From Cryptomeria japonica (lineage: Eukaryota > Streptophyta > Pinopsida > Cupressales > Cupressaceae), in the NCBI RefSeq assembly GCF_030272615.1, contig NC_081410.1:125415640-125479639 (forward strand): a DNA stretch of 64,000 bases. The letters run 5' to 3'. Made by a program: the position numbers and the translations under genes. The notes under the pieces are model-generated. The model was not told the origin of the DNA and searched no databases. It saw only the letters and a list, made by a program, of their open reading frames with translations. Of this stretch, positions 24,144 to 35,858 are shown piece by piece. Every line of letters begins with the position of its first letter. The stretch's first letter is position 1.

Positions 24144-25413
24144 CTCCTCGGTAGTTAAACCTCGGAAAGACTTAATTCTACGGCTTCATCTAACGGGAAT
24201 AGTGTAAGTAGGGCTTATTGTTGTAAAACTCATGCACTAGAAAGGGAGAGAAGATTTTGAATTTAGAGGTAGCAAACTTCAGTAAAATCAGCCAATCTTC
24301 TAGATTTAAGCTGTTAAATGCAATCACGACAGTCTCCCGAAATTTCAAAAAAAATGTCAGGGACCATGGCGCTCGGAGTGCACACGGTCCCGGCAACTTT
24401 TTTCGAAATTTGCAGGGATGAAAGTTATGATGATTTTAAAGCTAATCTGAAAAAATTGAGTGATTTTACGATCTGTAGATAGGCCAAATAAAAGTTGCAA
24501 TTTCAAAATTGAACCCTACCCAGATTGTCGAAAAATGCAAAATTTGAATTTTGAAAAAGAGAGGGAAACTGAAATTTTGAATTTTATGATTTTAGAGGGA
24601 ATGTTAAGAGCAATGCAAGTTTTGAAATTTAAAAATTGACTCAATTTCACGCAAAATTCAATTTTGAAAGCGGAAATTAAAGTTGTTGTAATTAAGCACT
24701 TAATTTCAAAAGTCACAAATTGCAAGAATTTGAATAAAGCACTGAAATTTCGAATGAATGCAAACATACTTTTCAGATTTAGGACAGTAAGAACACAATT
24801 TTGACACAAAATTTCAATTTCAATGATTTTTGAATGATTAGGAGCCTTAAACCAAACAATCACAAGACCAACTTTGACTGTAATTTTGAAAGTGTTATAA
24901 TTGATAAAATTAGCCAAAATTCTGGATTTTAGCAGGAAAATACAGTAAGATCTTGCTCCCGAAATTTTGAAAAAAATGTCGGGGACGATGGCGCTCGGAG
25001 TGCACGCGGTCCTCGCAACTTTTTTCCAAATTTTTAGGGATGAAAGATATTGTGATTTTATTGCGGAATCCAAAGTTACAGCTGATTTGGAGATGTTTTG
25101 ATCAGTGAAATTGTCGGACAAAGGTTGAATCAAGAGGGTTTCAAAAATTAGGGTTTTGACACTTAACCACTTAATTTTCAAAATTAAAGCACAGATATGA
25201 ATTGATAATTTGTAATAGAAGGGTAGATCTGAAACAAGCATTAACAATTAAATATTTCACAAGTTCAATTACTAAAAAGAAAATTTTAGGGTTTTTATGC
25301 AATCAACCTCTAAAATTTGCAAAAGATCAAACATGGAAATGTAATCAAGGAATCAATTTTTCAGATCTAACCATGAATAATCAGAAAGGATGTTCATGTC
25401 AGGTTCACCAAAA
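24144..25413 (-). other. Leader region of the TR-GAG-type element
   Basis: About 1.27 kb lies between the upstream LTR and the Gag start. It has no long frame on the coding strand. It carries two hairpin-containing repeats (24360-24391 and 24983-25012), each embedded in a similar block (gaaattt...aaaaaaatgtc...aggga.gaaag). It is probably untranslated leader that may hold packaging signals; that role is inference. Confidence 0.7.
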
Positions 25414-26662
25414 TGTAAAGCGGAAAATCACAATCGAACCCTAGTTGCTCTCCCCTCTTCTAACTCCGAGGAGAGAGAAGGGAGGTTGCTAGGGTTGATG
25501 GTTTTCACTTAAGGGAGATACTTTACATTCAAAAGAGGGGTTGAAACCCACAAGATCCAATCCCACACAAGGCAAGATTGGATGCTAAATGAGTTTCAAG
25601 GGTTAAGAAAGCAAGGCTACCCTCTTTTGTAAAGAATGTTGATAGAAGAATCAAGCTAGGAATGCATAGAAAGTGACAAAGATTCGCTTATAAACTGAGA
25701 TAGGGCTATAGGATGAAGATGCGGACCTGGAATTAGTAGTAAAATGTCGATACGGTGCTGTCCTGCAAATTTGAGCAAAATTTGTCGGGACGATGGCGCC
25801 CGAGCGCCACGGTCCTTCGAAAAATCCGCGAAACGAAGGGGGATCTGTTCGTCTCTGCACAAGGATTCCAGATCTTCAATTTCAGCCGCGTACCTGCAAC
25901 CTACACACAGAAAAGCGAAGACGATTGGGGGGTTAGGGATTAGGGGTTTGCCTTTAGGTCAAACCCCGGTTTTGGAATTAACCAAGAAATGAGAAATGTT
26001 GTAAATGTAAATGTCTGTAATGTAAAACAAGTACTAATACCTTGTTGTAAGGATGTTTGTATCCTTATGTGCGAAGGTATAGATGTTGTTGTTTGTTGTA
26101 TGTTGTATGTTGTAGTATGTAGTAAGTGATCTCCTCTTCAATGGTTGAATCCTTGTCTTGAATGCAACACTTAGCCTTGAATGGAGACTTAGAAGGGATG
26201 CTTGAATGCTTAAATGCTTGAATGCTTGAATGTTTGAGTATAGTTTCCACGCCTTTTCCCGTCATCCATGTATATATCCAAATGAGAGAGGAAAATGTAG
26301 TTTATATACTTGTCAATTAGGGCTGATAGACTGATTTTCCCGACCTTAGGCCGACCAGGAAACAATAATTTCCAATTTGCAAACAAAAAGACCCAAGACC
26401 TCATGGGAGACCGGGCCCAAAATAGGGCCAGGGACCAGGGCGCTGGGCGCCATGGTCCTAGGGGACCAGGGCGCTGGGCGCTCTGGTCCCACCTCCCAGG
26501 ACAGCAGGGTGCAAAGGAGGTTCAGGCCAGGGTGCTTGAAAAATGCAATTTTTAGTGTCGTGAGCAAGTTTCGGGGTCTCCATTCAGGTTGCGTGTTGCG
26601 TTGCCATCGTGAAGACCAAAATGCAGTCGAAATTGCAAGTGTCGCAATTTTAGGACGCTACA
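25414..26662 (-). repeat. LTR of the TR-GAG-type element (5' LTR in element orientation)
   Basis: 1249 bp, nearly identical to 18850-20067. It is longer by 31 bp because one GC-rich hairpin unit is tandemly repeated (26431-26458 and 26462-26490). Confidence 0.95.
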
Positions 26663-26667
26663 GCTGT

Positions 26668-27083
26668 CTTCTAACATTCTTTGGTATATTTGGAAGTGTA
26701 GGAATGAGGAAAAGTACCAAGGTAAGCCAAGGGTTCTTACTGAGTTTTTTCATAAACTCACTCATTTTAAAATCTTCCTCCAGGTTCAAGCTACCATGAT
26801 TATTGAGAAGGATAAATTTTGAAGGTTCCTTGAGGATGGTCAAGCTACCCTTTTCTTCTACGAGCTCAATTATGGATTCCAATGGAGAAGGACTCTGGAC
26901 AACTTACGGGTGTTCGAGCATACTTGCCGGAAGCTGAGCCAGGCTATCAGAAAGAACCACAACACTAAACAGGAGCAGATTTTGATGTTGTCCCAGAATC
27001 AGGAACAGAAAACTATTGTTTGGATGGAGGGCCCTCTTGGTTGGTCCGCTTGGGTGGACATCCACCTTGATCTTCTACTCTAG
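26668..27083 (+). pseudogene. LINE A ORF2, 3' part
   Basis: This is the continuation of LINE A ORF2 after the LTR element: WYIWKCRNEEKYQGKP and on to WVDIHLDLLL with the terminal TAG at 27081-27083. One internal TGA lies at 26820-26822. No RNase H motif is visible, unlike LINEs B and C. Together with 15235-18849 the frame would be about 1340 codons, normal for plant L1 ORF2. Confidence 0.9.
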
Positions 27084-27230
27084 CTCTTTTGTTCCCTTTT
27101 TTTTCACTTTCGTTGTATCTGAGCTTTCCTCTTTGTAATAGTACTACTGCTATTTTGATGTGAGGCCTCCTTTCAGGCTCTCGTTGGTTGTACTCTCTTT
27201 TTTGATCTCTCTATTTTTAATATAAAAAAA
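27084..27230 (+). other. LINE A 3' UTR and A-rich tail
   Basis: T-rich sequence ends in aatataaaaaaaa immediately before the right target-site duplication at 27231-27242. The short tail fits an old L1 insertion. Confidence 0.85.
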
Positions 27231-27714
27231 AGATCTGATTTAAATAATGTGAGAACATACCCTAACTAACTACATTATGCATCATTTAAGATATGATAAA
27301 TCTTAAGGTTAGGATTTCGATTGTGATTCAATAAATGTTAACAATTTTTATAATCTATTAATTATATTTTTTAGGCACATGTTTTATTAATATTTTAGAT
27401 ATAATAAATTTTTTTTAAATTATTTAATAATTTTTAAATTAAAATTTTTTATTATTTATTATTTAAAAAATTAAATTATCATTTTTATTAATATTTGGAT
27501 TTATATTTTGACTTTTCATTTAGTTTATTCTATTTTAGATTCAAGTTTGAATTTTTTTTTCATTATTTATGTCTTTTTACAAAATTACAAATAATAAATA
27601 AATTTTATTTTAGAGTTAATTTAATTTATAATTATTTATCTTATTAAAATTTTAATTTATTGTAGAACAATTATATTTTAAATTTTTATTTTAAATCATA
27701 TAATACATTTATTT

Positions 27715-27859
27715 TATCTCTCCATCACTCTCTATCTCCCTATTTACCCTCTCCTTCCTCTTTGTCTCTCTCTTAATCTCCACATTTTTCTCTCTATCTC
27801 TACTTTTTTCTCTCTATCTCTTCTCCTACCTCTCTCTCCTTACCTCTTCATGCATCTGT

Positions 27860-27915
<56 letters not shown>

Positions 27916-28215
27916 TACTCCCTTTTTTCTATATCTCTTTATTTCTCTATCCTCTATCTATCTATCTATCTATCTCTCAAAATCTTGTTCACACACTCCT
28001 TGTTACTCCTTCCAACTCTATCTCAATATCTCTTACACTTTCACACACACTCCTTGTGTCTTCCTCTCTATCTCTATCACTCCTCCCTCACTCTTATTCA
28101 CTCTATTGTCGCCTTTATCTCTCTCTAGCTCCCTCTAGCTTTTTCTTCCCATCTTTTCATCTCCCTCTCCATCTATATCTCATTATCTCTATCTTTCTTT
28201 TTAAAATCATGTTTG
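27715..28215. repeat. Pyrimidine-rich tract with (GT)n and (CTAT)n microsatellites
   Basis: About 500 bp of ctctct/tctatc-rich sequence is broken by (GT)n at 27857-27914 and (CTAT)n near 27953-27975. Frames through it are low-complexity and not genes. Confidence 0.9.
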
Positions 28216-28554
28216 GATCCCTATAACTAGATGCATAGTTCATTTTAAGATATCACTTCTTGATTGAGACCTTGGTTGCACAAACGATAATAATTTTTAA
28301 ATGGTCTACCAATTGAACTTACGCACTAAACAAATGTAGGCAAAATACACCACAATTTTCCCTAATTGACTTTCCACACCTTTTTGGTGTACCCATTGCA
28401 CACCAAAGGGCAATTGCTAGTTATAATTACATGAAGGCATTCCCTATGACATAATTATGCCTAAATTTTGAGATCAATGGTTACAAATCATCTAGGAGTG
28501 TGCAAGACGATTGAAAATATCATGACCATTCATTATTTTTATTATTTTTTTATT

Positions 28555-28867
28555 TAAGGGTAATCTAGCATAACTCAAATAAATTAAGATTTTATCAAAA
28601 ATATCTTTCCATATTTATAAAATTCAATATAGTAACAAAATTATTCCCATTAAATATATATTTGCTAGGTATATATTGAATCCTCACTTCCATGATGTTT
28701 TTTATAATTTAAATACTTAAAATAAATTAAGATTATGTCAACATATCTTTCTATATTTATAAATAAATATCTATTTATTTTTTTATATTTTAATTCACAA
28801 TTTCATCATGTTTCTATAATTTAATTACTTAAAAGAATTTAAGATTATATCAAAAATATCTTTCTAT
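28555..28867. repeat. Degenerate repeats, about 130-150 bp, hosting a SINE
   Basis: The phrase aaataaattaagatt...tcaaaaatatctttc.at recurs near 28565, 28725 and 28830, and again at about 29190 after the SINE. Confidence 0.55.
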
Positions 28868-29186
28868 GTCCAATGGGTTGAGCTTAGTTGGTTAAAGCAT
28901 TGAGTTCTCAATGTGGAGACCCAAGTTCAACTCCCATGAGGGACATCTTTATGGAATTCTAAGTTGTGACTCTTGGTCGTCCATTGGTTGTATTTGTCAC
29001 ATTGTTTAAAGTGGATTTCTAAGTTGTGACCCTTGGTCTTCCAATTGTTGTTTCTAGTTTGGTGCTCAAAAGGAGCTAGTATTTGTAATAAGTTTTCTTG
29101 AAAGGAGCTGATATTTGTAAGAAGTAACTTATGTGGATGCTCGAATGAGTAAAAAATGAGCTTTGTGATTCTATGATACTTAATAT
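28868..29186 (+). mobile_element. tRNA-derived SINE, second copy
   Basis: It begins GTCCAATGGGTTGAGC, like the SINE at 3701-3983. It has an A box (gagcttagttggttaaagc) and a B box (aagttcaactccc near 28924). Its body repeats aagttgtgac.cttggtc twice. The flanks aaaaatatctttctat (28852-28867) and a two-base-longer variant (29187-29205) look like the target-site duplication. Host DNA carries related repeats, so the right edge is approximate. Confidence 0.8.
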
Positions 29187-30548
29187 AAAAAATATATCTT
29201 TCTATAATTATAACTATGAATATAATAACAAAATAATTTTAAAAACAAATCTAATTTCTTTTTCTCTATTATATATAATATTTTATAAATAAATTAGAGA
29301 AGTTATATATAAAAAATTATTAATGAGAATCAAGATGTTTCTATATTTTAAATAGATTAAATAAATATTTATCATATTTTTATATATCAAATATCATTTT
29401 ATATGTAATTCACTATATATTATATCATAATTAAATTAAATAATTTTTAATTTTTTTTTTTATTGGTAAAAGGTCGAAGCCATAAAATTTTATTAGATTA
29501 AAAACTTCATTACATTACATTATATTCTTTGCTCAGTGCAAGCCTTGATAGGAAAGAGCGGAGAGGAGAAAACCTCCAGCCTTGCCCAGGACATTAAGTC
29601 CAGATACAAAAGACCAATTATGATTACATCATTACATATTAATAGTATCTTGAGATTACAGTGTGATCCATACAAACTGTCATCTTGAACTGACCATTCA
29701 CCTCAGGCCTAGAAGATTTACTCTCCCTAATCTCGTATTTTAGCAATGGTTTTCCTATGAGGGACTGCTTCTATCAACATTCTATCATTTCAATCGTAAA
29801 TGCCTTTCCTCCTATCAAGACACTCAGACTAAATTGTATCTCAGATACCTACAAAAAAACTCTCAATCCTGCCCTACAGCAAACCACTTCATGAATTGTT
29901 AGCCAATAAACTATCAGATAACCTGGTTTGCCTAGCATTTTCCACCAATACTGCTACAACCATAGTATCTTTTGTATTGAGACAACACAGAAATCCTCTT
30001 AATGTTGATTGCAAGATGAAAGAAAACCCAGGTTACAATAGCATTCTTGGAAAAAACCTTACCCAAATCTTTAACACAGCCTATAAGCTTCAGGCTAACA
30101 TCTTGAATATAATTGAGTCAAATGGGGAAATAACAAAGCATGGATCTGGGGGAAACGGAGTCTTTCGTCCTAAAAGATCTTAAAATCATATCACACATCT
30201 CAGCAAGTTTTCATCATATTTGATTTTTAGAAACAAATTCCTTTACCTTCCTATTAGCTTATTTGAGTCACCAAAAGAGAATTTAAAAACAATTATCCAC
30301 CTTTATACTAGAACCAAGCATAACCGAAAGTGAGAAAGATAATTATTAGGGTTGATATTCAAAATTAACCAGACATTCAATGAGAGATTTGTCAGCTATT
30401 TTTAAAAAAGAGTATCCGTCCCAGGCTTCTCAGTCTAATATCAAAGAATAAAAATAGAAGTGGCCAGCCTCACCTACCTCTACCTAAGCATAAAAATATA
30501 TATGTATATATCATCTATGCCTTTGAATATATATAAATATACACATAT

Positions 30549-30549
<1 letters not shown>

Positions 30550-30615
<66 letters not shown>
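30550..30615. repeat. (AGAT)n microsatellite inside LINE B 3' region
   Basis: About 16 uninterrupted agat/gata units. Confidence 0.97.
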
Positions 30616-30616
<1 letters not shown>

Positions 30617-30747
30617 GTGTTATCTAGTATGGAGATAGCGCCCTATATTGATAATAAACAGTATTACATATGCACCGGACCCCCAAATAGGATATGGCCC
30701 ATATTATAAAAACAAAAACAGTCATCATCGAATCAAATTCAAAGCCA

Positions 30748-31323
30748 CTACACAAGCCTCAGAATAGTTGCAATGCGAGCACCCAAAGTCGCCACCTTTT
30801 CAATGTTGTTGTCTAACAGCCAACCCAGATCTTCATTCATCATCCTTCGAAATGGGCCCAATTCACCAATGGAGACTCCTGCACGAAAAACATCCCAAGA
30901 ATTACCCATAAAATTTTCCTTTTTTGACCACAACTCTTTTGCAGCAACCTAAATCTTATATTCGGAGTCTGAAACATTCGCATCTGAGACAAAGCACTCA
31001 GAATTGAAGAAAAGGCCCAATATTCTCACCCACTCCTCTTCCAGCTCCATGACGGCATTGCCTATTGCGTTGGCATCTACATCCCTGACAAACCCGTCTA
31101 TTTTCTCAATGCATGCCTCCTTGGAAGGAAGAATGTCCACTAGCAAGCAAAAAATGATCTCATAGATGAAACCATCGCACCAGTGCCTTTCTTCACTGAG
31201 TGTGTCCTTAGCAATCACAACAATTGTTGCCTGCCCTTCGACATCAATGTCGAACAATCGGTCACATTGCTTTGCCAAAGACTCATCACGACACATACAA
31301 CTCAGCCCAAAGTGATGAACCAT
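30748..31323 (-). pseudogene. Unrecognised reading frame downstream of LINE B RNase H
   Basis: About 190 codons on the LINE's coding strand run from MVHHFGLSCMCRDESLAKQC to KVATLGARIATILRLV. They are interrupted once by TAG at 30949-30951, in a context where CAG would read through (EYKI-stop-VAAKELW). The predicted protein is acidic, with a Cys-containing N-terminus (LSCMCRDE) and LFDIDVEGQATIVVIAKDTL. It matches no L1 domain I know and lies between RNase H and the 3' UTR. It could be a third LINE ORF, a captured host exon or a separate remnant. LINEs A and C show no obvious equivalent. Confidence 0.5.
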
Positions 31324-31755
31324 GATTTTGTAGCAACTGAGAAGAAGGCTTCCTCAAAACCAAGAACCGGTCTTTGCAAGTTACTAAACTGAAAACTGCC
31401 CTACGAATCCTCCATACATCCTAAAATAGCTGATCGGGAAACAATTGTGAGGTTTCTGCCCGAACTAAATCCAAGCAAATTTGCCTCTGTTGTCTAAGAA
31501 AAGAAAGGAGATCATTGTATTATGTGTGTGTCATCACCCACACCACATGATGACGCCCTCAAATTCAACTTATCTCTCAATCATGCAAAAACAAGTAAAA
31601 TGGATCTACCCAATCCCTACCCTAGGGATTGATGGTTTCTCCCAAATCAAGATCTGCAACAGAGCATTTAGAATCTCATCCACCAAATACAATTATCTGG
31701 AACATGAACTGGATGTTCCCATATTGGCCAGGAAATCTGCCGCTGAGTTGGCTTC

Positions 31756-32406
31756 TCAGTATGAGTGTGTAAAAGTACATTTAGAGATGTTCCCTGTAAG
31801 GTGTTGGATCCTAGGGATCCAACAATCTAGTTTCCAGTCCGTGAATCGCTGGTTGGAAATACCATTGAGGATAACCTGCGAATCACCTTCAATCATAACC
31901 TTGTGAAGCCCTTTCTCCACACACCATTCAAGACCTACCTCGAGTGTTGTTACTTCAGCAATGTTGTTGGTCGATACACCCATTGGGCCATATTTAGCCC
32001 CCACCATATCGCCAAACTCATCACGGATAATGTCCCCATAACCAAACTCACCCGGATTCCCTCTGCAAGCCCCATCAAAATTCATTTTCAAAAACTCAGA
32101 GGGAGGAGGAGTCCACTTAATATATTTTCTACAGGATTTTGAGTCAGAGAATTTGTAGTCGTTGTTCTTCGACAATAGCCAAATGTTTTCCATAGCCATG
32201 TCACATTTTGTATATGTTTTATAATTTCTACCAAGAGTCTTAACATTAACCACTTCTTCAATTGCATGTTTGATCTTTGGAATGAGGACATCAACTTCCA
32301 AAGCCTCGTCATTAAAAATACGACGGTTTCTGCCCTTCCAAAGGTGCCATGTCAACATTGATGGAATCACAACCCAAAGAATACCCCATTTGGAAGACTT
32401 TGCCAT
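31756..32406 (-). pseudogene. LINE B ORF2, RNase H domain
   Basis: A linker (WHLWKGRNRRIFNDEAL) leads into a type-I RNase H: LKMNFDGACRGNPGEFGYG, NNIAEVTTLEVGLEWC and VMIEGDSQVILNGI carry the catalytic D, E and D positions. The final block EANSAADFLANMG continues below 31756 in another frame, so a frameshift lies near 31760. RNase H removes template RNA; its presence places LINE B in the RNase H-bearing plant L1 group. Confidence 0.9.
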
Positions 32407-32459
32407 ATTTAGCCAGGAGAAGAGAAAGTCTTTTAGCGACTAATTCCTGACCAAATGAC

Positions 32460-32824
32460 ACTGCAAACAATCAAGAAGCCAATCCCAACATCGCTTTGCG
32501 TAGGGTCACCAAAAAAGTAAATGGTCAACCATCTCTCCATCCTTCTTACATGATGTGCATACATTGGGTCCTGAGATACCAATCAATTTTAGTCTCTCCC
32601 CTATAAGAATACGTCCATGCAACGCGATCCACAAATAGCACCTGCCTTAGGTAGAATACTTTTATGCCAACACAATGACCTGGGTTAATCAATGTCTTTC
32701 TCTTTGTGTCTTTGTAATTCGTATCCCAAATGCACTTTGTACATTCCTTATTTGGCCACACACCACAACAAACTATCATCTTCACAATTTTAGTGTATCT
32801 TTTTCTTACTGCAAAGAAATTCAT
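32460..32824 (-). pseudogene. LINE B ORF2, zf-RVT region
   Basis: The strand reads LHGRILIGERLKLIGI followed by a C-x2-C motif (CTSCK..G) of the zf-RVT knuckle and the usual cysteine-rich tail (WPYAKRCWDWLLDCLQC). Frame changes interrupt it. It bridges the RT C-terminal part and RNase H. Confidence 0.6.
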
Positions 32825-33449
32825 CCAGTTTCTTCCAATTTTCCTGGTTCCATTCTCCCACCACTTTCCAGATTATAAGGGTGGTAGAGCTAGGTACTTG
32901 TTGCATATAGTTTGCAACAAAGGGGCCAACTAAAGCTTCCACCTGATTGACCCAATCTTGGTCCTTGAAAGCCTCAGCCAAGGGAGTATCTCCATTCCAC
33001 GAATCTCTCCAAAACCTTGCCTTTTTGTCGTTGCCAATTTTCCAAGTCAAATGTTTCGTAATGATTCTCCTACTTTCCCAAATAAATCGCCATACAGGGG
33101 ATCCTCCATCTAAGTTTGCCAATGTGAAAATTCTTTCTAGATCTAGGGAGTCAAGATATTTTCTGGATAAAATTTTGCACCAAATTTTTTGTGGGTGCAT
33201 GTACATTTTCCATGCCAACTTGGTACCAAGTGCCAAATTGTGCAAATTCATTTTCCTCAAACCTACCCCACCCTCATCTTTGATTAAGTACGTCATTTCC
33301 CATTTAATCAAAGGGATTTTCTTCTTGTCTTTAGACCCTTCCCACAAGAATTTTTTGAGTAATCCATCAAGATCATTTGTTGCTTTGGAGGATAATCTAA
33401 AACATGAGATATAATAAATAGGTACAGTCGACAATACCGACTTGATCAT
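32790..33449 (-). pseudogene. LINE B ORF2, RT C-terminal (thumb/connection) part
   Basis: A 219-codon open stretch contains MIKSVLSTVPIYYISCFRL, KKFLWEGSKDKKKIPLIKW, DEGGVGLRKMNLHNLALG and GNDKKARFWRDSW, all standard plant L1 blocks after the RT palm. Confidence 0.9.
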
Positions 33450-34631
33450 TTGGATCCTTCCAGCCTGTGTAAGCCATTTGTTTTTTCACATAGCCACTTT
33501 GGTGTGACATTTGTTGATCACCTCCTCCCAAATCTTGCTTTGGGATCTCCCTGCAAACATTTGCACTCCAAGATATTTGATGGGGAACTCATCAATCTAA
33601 AAACCCAAAATGTTTGCAATCTTCAATTGGGTTCTCTTGCTAGTATTGATGAAGTAGACCATAGACTTAGTTTTGTTCATGCTTTGCCATGAACCAATCT
33701 CATATTCCTCCAAGATGTCCTTGATTGTCTTTGCTTCCCTCTCCGTGGCTTCTCCAAAAAGAATAGTGTCATCGGTGATTTGGGAATGAGATATAGGATT
33801 TAGATCTTCCTGAATTGAAATGCCTCTCTAGCTACCCAAAACCGCTAACTTTTTCATATTTCTACCAAGAGCTTCTACCATTAGAACAAACAGGAAGGGT
33901 GATAGGGGATCTCCTTGTCTTAACCCATTAGTTGCATGAAAAAAACCTCACACAAAACCATTATCGATGATTGAATAGCATATGGAAGAAACACAATATT
34001 TGATACAATATAGCCAACCTCTCTCAAAACCAAATTGCTCTAGAATAGAAAATAGAAAGGTCCAAATTACCCGTTCATAACCTTTGCTAACATCTAGCTT
34101 CACAATCATTCCTTACTTCGTGTCTCTACTTATGGTATGAATGGTCTCTACTGCAGTTATAATGTTGTCTGCGGTCTCCCTCCCTGAGGTGAAGCCATGT
34201 TGTTTAGGTGAAATCAATTTATCTAGAATAATCTTCAATCTATTGACCATAACCTTGGATATGATTTTGTACAGAGAACTGCACAACGAAATTGGTATGT
34301 AATCATCCATGGTCTCGCAAGTCTTCTTTTTGGGAATTAATGCGATCATGGTATTGTTGATTTCTTTGACAAACTTACCTTTCTTACGGAATTCTTCAAC
34401 AACCTTCCAAATATCTTCTCCCATGAAGTGCCAGCAGTTCTGAAAAAATTCCATGGTCACCCCGTCCAGGCCTGGTGCCTTGTGGGGATGAAGCACAAAA
34501 GTGGCATCCTTGATTTCTTGGATCGTGAATGGGCACATCAGATATTTGCTGTCCTCCAGAGTTACTTCTCTATCGATAACCTCCAATAGATTTGAGAAAC
34601 CACCATGTGTCTGACCATCCACCGATCCCAA
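33450..34631 (-). pseudogene. LINE B ORF2, reverse transcriptase palm
   Basis: From 34631 downward: LHPHKAPGLDGVTMEFFQN, NNTMIALIPKKKTCETMDD, ISKVMVNRLKIILDKLISP and QHGFTSGRETADNIITAVE. Below 34113 the frame breaks but the palm continues, with an active-site-like ITDDTILFGEA near 33765-33795. Confidence 0.9.
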
Positions 34632-35016
34632 AATCTGTTTGAAATATTCAACTGCAATTTCCTCAATCTCCTCTATCTTTGAGGATTACATCCCTATCGA
34701 ATTCTTGATGGAATCAATTCTTTTTTACCTTGTTTGGCATTTACCGATGCATGAAAAAACTTGGTGTTCGCATCTTCCACACTAATCCACAGTTCCCTTG
34801 ATTTTTCTCGCCAATAGATTTCCTCTCAAAGCAAAATTTCAACAAGATCATTTTTTAACTGTTTTTTGTTAAGAAATCATCTTCTGACATACCATTAACA
34901 ATGATCAAACTATTCAAGTGGTCAAGCTCCTCCTCTATTCTGATTTACTCGGAAAATATATTTTTGAAAGAGGCCAAATTCCAAAGTTTTACTTTATCTT
35001 TGATAAACTTCATCCT

Positions 35017-35858
35017 CTAAGAGAAGCAAAAGCTGGGTGTTCCGACAAAAATATTTCTCTCCAGCCACCACGTCTCTAGATTTATGTGAAAATTAGGATC
35101 CCTCCACCACATACTCAAGAACTTGAAATTCCCTTTGACCTTTGCTTGAGAAAAATTGAAACAAGTCTGAACCGGGAAATGATCTAAGAGAGAAATAGGC
35201 AAGATACTTGATTCCAACTTAAAAGAAGATTCGACCCAGAACGGTCCTACAAAAAGTCTATCAAGCCTCTCTAAAATGCTTGCAAACTTTGCTCTTCTAT
35301 TGGTCCAAGTAAAAAATCCATTTTTCAGAACCACATCAAAAAGATGATTGTTGGAAACAAAGTCCCTGAAATCTTGCATAACTCGATTGGGCATTCTTAA
35401 GCCTCCCTTCTTTTCATCAATATCAAGCAATGCATTGAAATCCCCACCACCATCACTTTCTCCCAATCTGTAGTTTTGATTTGCTTTGTAATTTCAGTCC
35501 ATAATTTGAGTTTGTCCTCTGTCTTAGTAGGCCCATACACATTAAACAATGGACACTCGAGGTCTTCTTTTAAAAATTTGACCCAACAGAAAATCCAATT
35601 CTCAGATTTCTGAATCAATTTAATTAAAACTTTATCCAGGTCCCATAAGGTTTCCAATCCACCTGCAGAACCATTGGCTTCCTGAAAAAAACCATCCCAA
35701 TTTTTGCATGAAAGAAGAAAACTTGATGCTTTGTCCATATTTATCTTGGTCTCTTGCAATAGAATAACTTCACTCGATGTTCTAGCCAAAGCGCATTTGA
35801 CCAAGCGACTTTTGTCAGGGGTCGAAAGTCCCCTAACATTCCAAGTAGTTATCTTCAT
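35017..35858 (-). pseudogene. LINE B ORF2, EEP endonuclease domain
   Basis: ORF2 starts with MKITTWNVRGLSTPDKSRLV (ATG at 35858) and continues with VILLQETKIN, LFNVYGPTKTEDKL, GDFNALLDIDEKKGG and SLLDHFPVQTCF. The ATG again lies in an ATGA (35855-35858). A frameshift near 35430 separates the two halves. Confidence 0.9.

Larger units (their letters stand above)
18850..26662 (-). mobile_element. Nonautonomous Gypsy-type LTR element with Gag-protease frame only (TR-GAG type), looks whole
   Basis: The 7813-bp element lies in reverse orientation inside LINE A, with target-site duplication GCTGT. LTRs are 25414-26662 (upstream LTR in element orientation) and 18850-20067, with termini TGTAGCG...TTTACA. 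By eye I count about 20 substitutions between them plus one small duplication, so roughly 98% identity. A likely primer-binding region (TTTTGGTGAACC) follows the upstream LTR, and a purine tract (aaagtgggggctaaa) precedes the downstream LTR. Internally there is a leader of about 1.27 kb, one open 1109-codon Gag-protease frame and about 0.75 kb of 3' DNA. No reverse transcriptase or integrase is present, so it would depend on a partner element. No break is evident. The age is probably a few million years or less, depending on the substitution rate assumed. Confidence 0.93.
13556..27230 (+). mobile_element. Full-length L1-type LINE (LINE A), split by an LTR element
   Basis: The element is bounded by the target-site duplication AGATCTGATTTA at 13544-13555 and 27231-27242, directly after an A-rich tail (tataaaaaaa). 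Removing the 7813-bp insertion and one 5-bp duplicate leaves about 5.86 kb. That body holds a short GC-rich 5' leader, ORF1, ORF2 overlapping by ATGA, and a short 3' UTR. Because the 5' end and both duplicates are present, this was a complete insertion. It is now inactive: ORF2 has two frameshifts and five internal stops besides the LTR-element insertion. Confidence 0.95.

Noticed and set aside
27858-28226. Cys/Val-repeat frame followed by a Ser/Leu-rich frame
   Set aside because: Produced by the (GT)n microsatellite and pyrimidine-rich DNA.
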